This document shows, piece by piece, positions 14,419-16,497 of a stretch of DNA of 16,497 nt (the first letter of the stretch is position 1; every line of letters begins with the position of its first letter). The notes beneath the pieces were generated by a model. It was not told where the DNA came from. It saw only the letters and a list, made by a program, of their open reading frames with translations, and ran no database searches. The translations under genes were made by a program, and so were the position numbers. This DNA comes from Euryarchaeota archaeon UBA89 (GTDB lineage: Archaea; Thermoplasmatota; Poseidoniia; Poseidoniales; Thalassarchaeaceae): contig DAFS01000016.1 of NCBI GenBank assembly GCA_002495525.1, positions 1 through 16,497 of the forward strand, written 5' to 3'.

Positions 14419-14446
14419 AAAAAACCGTAAAAAAAATAGTTTTTAC
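14419..14446 (-). terminator. T-rich terminator after the polytopic membrane protein
   Basis: On the minus strand, runs of eight T (14436-14429) and six T (14424-14419) follow the stop at 14456. A 7-bp inverted repeat GTAAAAA/TTTTTAC (14427-14446, loop of six) overlaps the first run. T-tracts are the usual archaeal intrinsic terminators. Confidence 0.5.
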
Positions 14447-14455
14447 CAATATTCA

Positions 14456-15163
14456 CTAATTGTTAGGGATATTTGCTGAAATCTTATTCCTATGTTGTGA
14501 ATCAATAGACTTTGGATCAAATTTAGCTACACATAAGTTAACCAAAAGATCACCAAAGCAATAGAAAACTCCGACCAGAAGAGGGGGATTCCATGCTGTA
14601 AGACCAGTCCAAGGAACTTCTGACGCCCACGTCCAATTTCCAAGAGAAGTCCCCAAAATTTCCATAGCTAAGGCCGCCCAAACCATGACGGCATAAAGAC
14701 GGGGTTGAGGGCCCAATTTAGTAAAAATAAATACTAGAAGAAGCAGTACTAGACCGGATGTATCGCCTCCAGTGTACACTCCATAGGCTACCAATGGGAT
14801 GAATGGTAGGAGTATTGGAGTAGCCGTGTTCTCCTTGATTTGAGCGGCTCCACGCCTCCCTAAGTCAAAGAGGAAATAGTGTCCTGCTGGAACAAAGAGA
14901 GGCATAAAATCTCGTTGGTATTCGTAAATCAACCAGACTTCAGAGAAAAATAATTCCATGGGTGTAGCTAAAGCAATTACAGTAAGCATCTCGATTCTCT
15001 CTTTTCGTTCGGCCGTTATGAAAATGAATGTAAATATAATCCAACACCAAATGTTGACGGGCCATTCGGCTATGTTATATGGAAGAATACCTCCAGCTCC
15101 CGTAGCTGAAACCCATAATCCCACGACTATGGTAACTATGTACAACCAGACCCTTTGGCTCAT
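14456..15163 (-). CDS. Polytopic membrane protein, function unknown
   Basis: Not recognised. 235 residues with about seven or eight hydrophobic segments (near 6-25, 33-50, 57-76, 86-100, 115-131, 136-149, 155-172, 190-211) and a short polar tail. Two stretches resemble each other: residues 69-100 (ME, then Trp77, Tyr80, Pro88, Pro92, Gly94, Tyr96, Asp100) and 167-205 (ME, then Trp177, Trp179, Pro184, Pro194, Gly198, Tyr201, Asp205). This pattern of Glu, aromatics and Asp inside membrane segments suggests an internal duplication with a buried polar site, as in some small transporters or lipid/isoprenoid enzymes, but no family can be named. ATG 15163 has AAGG a few bases upstream. It is a single-gene unit: 168 nt upstream and a T-rich terminator downstream. 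Confidence 0.75.
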   Translation of the reverse strand: MSQRVWLYIVTIVVGLWVSATGAGGILPYNIAEWPVNIWCWIIFTFIFITAERKERIEMLTVIALATPMELFFSEVWLIYEYQRDFMPLFVPAGHYFLFDLGRRGAAQIKENTATPILLPFIPLVAYGVYTGGDTSGLVLLLLVFIFTKLGPQPRLYAVMVWAALAMEILGTSLGNWTWASEVPWTGLTAWNPPLLVGVFYCFGDLLVNLCVAKFDPKSIDSQHRNKISANIPNN

Positions 15164-15331
15164 GGCCTTGCCATGCCACTCAGTTTTTCATTTTGTAGTA
15201 TTCAATGCTACCCTATTTCAACAATGGTTTCTTTAATTTATTTTCCAATACAAATTTTGTTAACTGGGATTTACAATTAGATGTTAGTATAGAATATTGG
15301 TTTAGGATGAAAGGGGATGAAATAATTTTAA

Positions 15332-15895
15332 TCAAGAAGATTGCCATTGACTGTATTTAGTCATGCATATTGAGAATTCTTCAGATGCTAGGTTTACTGC
15401 TAACCATTGATGCACATTAGGCCAATTTTGCTTATCAAACCATTTTCTATCATGATTAGCGAACTGTCTTACAAAGGGGAATATCGCGTCACTGAGATTA
15501 CCGTTAGGAATATTTTTCTCTAATGATTCAATAAATTTACATGCCGCATCTCTTTGTTCTAATACCTCAATTCCTTCGTAACGATTTGGATATTTATATC
15601 GATCGAGATGGTATTTAAATTCGATATCGTTTCGTGTAACCCACTCTCTATCATTCTGTGATAATTTCCAAGGGAGAACATGTTCCATTATTTCCAGACT
15701 TTCTTCTATGACTGTTCCACCACCTAATAATAATACAGGAACTGTTCCTTTTGGAGATATTTCCATCATCTGGATGGGTCGATCTCGCAAAAGGACTTCT
15801 CTATGTTCTACTTGGAACCCAGAACGAATTATTGACATCCGAGCACGCATAGCATATGGGCACCTCCTAAAAGAATAGAGAATAGGCAGACTCAT
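15332..15895 (-). CDS. Glutathione S-transferase-like protein
   Basis: 187 residues with a thioredoxin-like GST N-terminal domain and a helical C-terminal domain. LPILYSFRRCPYAMRAR places Cys12 at the N-terminal end of the first helix (CPYA); SPKGTVPVL (47-55) has the cis-proline, and EESLEIMEH (64-72) has the Glu-Ser that binds the gamma-glutamyl group of glutathione. The layout resembles proteobacterial Cys-type GSTs. Archaea mostly lack glutathione, so the thiol partner here is uncertain and transfer from bacteria is likely. It is slightly shorter than typical GSTs (about 200-220). ATG 15895 is about 30 nt from a TATA-like box, so the mRNA has little or no leader. Confidence 0.85.
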   Translation of the reverse strand: MSLPILYSFRRCPYAMRARMSIIRSGFQVEHREVLLRDRPIQMMEISPKGTVPVLLLGGGTVIEESLEIMEHVLPWKLSQNDREWVTRNDIEFKYHLDRYKYPNRYEGIEVLEQRDAACKFIESLEKNIPNGNLSDAIFPFVRQFANHDRKWFDKQNWPNVHQWLAVNLASEEFSICMTKYSQWQSS

Positions 15896-15916
15896 GTTAC
15901 GTGCACTAAGTGATTA

Positions 15917-15931
15917 GTTAAAAAATTAAAT
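15917..15931 (-). promoter_or_regulatory. TATA-like box of the GST-like gene
   Basis: On the minus strand TTTAATTTTTTAACT lies about 30 nt before ATG 15895, placing the transcription start within a few bases of the start codon. Confidence 0.4.
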
Positions 15932-15966
15932 CTCTAGAATCAGTTCTTATTAGTGAGATTAAATAA

Positions 15967-16482
15967 TTATGAGAACCAAGGATGCCTACCGAAATAGTTT
16001 CGCGGCACAGGTATATTATTTACCGACACATACTCAAATCCAGTCAATACAGATTCCAGATATTTTTCCAATCTAGGTCTAATCCAGATAGTGTAAGGAA
16101 GAAAAGATATTATTCTTGGTAATTTCGCTAAAAGATATGGATAAACCGTGATTGATAATTTAGATTTATTTTCTGAGATTTCTACAATAGACCATATCAC
16201 AAATGACTGTTTGCCGCCCTCTTCGCCAATATTAAGTGTGTATCCATTTCCTTCATCCCAAGATTGAAAATTACGTATGTAAGTACGGCCATTAAGATAG
16301 ATAAGACTGTCTTTATGGACCTCTTCATTCCATTGTAATACCTCGTTACTCCGACAATATGGATGGCAATCATTGAGATTACCTGGTGAACTAATTAATT
16401 TCCATAGATTTCCTGCTGAAATTTTAAAATATTTGGTTTGAGTAATAGGTTTGCCATAATTTTCTAGTTTCTGATTCATCAT
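15967..16482 (-). CDS. SRPBCC-fold (polyketide cyclase/START-like) protein
   Basis: 171 residues. The order of a helix-grip fold can be seen: an opening strand (ITQTKYFKISAG), a helix with NLWKLISSPGNLNDCHPYC, then several strands (LIYLNGRTYIRNFQSWDEG, GYTLNIGEEGG, QSFVIWSIVEI, SKLSITVYPYLL) and a long C-terminal helix (RPRLEKYLESVLTGFEYV). This matches polyketide cyclase/dehydratase-like SRPBCC proteins, which bind hydrophobic ligands; the ligand cannot be told. ATG 16482, next to a second ATG at 16479, has AGGAGA about 9 nt upstream. It is 71 nt upstream of the GST-like gene, same strand; that gene has its own probable promoter. Confidence 0.65.
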   Translation of the reverse strand: MMNQKLENYGKPITQTKYFKISAGNLWKLISSPGNLNDCHPYCRSNEVLQWNEEVHKDSLIYLNGRTYIRNFQSWDEGNGYTLNIGEEGGKQSFVIWSIVEISENKSKLSITVYPYLLAKLPRIISFLPYTIWIRPRLEKYLESVLTGFEYVSVNNIPVPRNYFGRHPWFS

Positions 16483-16497
16483 TATTAATTTCTCCTA

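Overview
This AT-rich window looks archaeal. It encodes Kae1, the archaeal/eukaryotic ribosomal proteins S19e, L39e, L31e and S17e, an archaeal-type SlyD/FKBP pair, and a two-subunit-type methylmalonyl-CoA mutase. Several genes have TATA-like boxes about 25 nt upstream of a start codon with little or no leader, next to genes with GGTGAT-type Shine-Dalgarno sites. Bacterial-type genes (hutI, folE type I, msrB, a GST-like gene) mixed into an AT-rich archaeal backbone would fit a marine, heterotrophic member of Thermoplasmatota (Marine Group II/Poseidoniales or Marine Group III). That placement is inference; no marker phylogeny was run.

Layout from left to right. (1) hutI (minus strand, histidine degradation) diverges from kae1 (plus strand, tRNA t6A). 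(2) kae1 is followed by a gene for a Lys/Pro-rich protein of unknown function and a tandem pair of SlyD-like FKBP genes whose tails differ: one ends in cysteines, the other in histidines. (3) A propionyl-CoA-type catabolic pair follows, methylmalonyl-CoA mutase catalytic subunit and methylmalonyl-CoA epimerase, then a small helical protein of unknown function. (4) A leaderless promoter precedes a tightly packed operon: a small ribbon-helix-helix regulator, folE, queE, a queC-msrB fusion and queD. FolE, QueD, QueE and QueC are the four enzymes from GTP to preQ0, the precursor of archaeosine in tRNA. (5) Converging on queD with a 4-nt overlap is a minus-strand set: S19e, L39e, L31e, S17e and a TrmJ-like RNA 2'-O-methyltransferase. 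(6) Next are a protein of unknown function with two membrane helices, a small Cys-tailed ORF broken by a frameshift, a small membrane protein overlapping a flavin-dependent oxidoreductase, and a polytopic membrane protein. (7) The right end has a GST-fold protein and an SRPBCC-fold protein.

Main points of interest: the QueC domain has lost all four cysteines of its zinc site (Ser, Ser, Ser, Asp instead) and is fused to an intact MsrB; the epimerase has Gln-Gln where the family has the metal-binding His-His motif; the motif S-C-x-x-P-G-C-G-C-G occurs at the end of two unrelated proteins, one of them frameshifted; an RHH regulator heads a complete preQ0 operon; and the polytopic membrane protein appears to contain two similar halves. 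No tRNA, rRNA, CRISPR array or insertion sequence was seen. No gene-free stretch exceeds about 300 bases.
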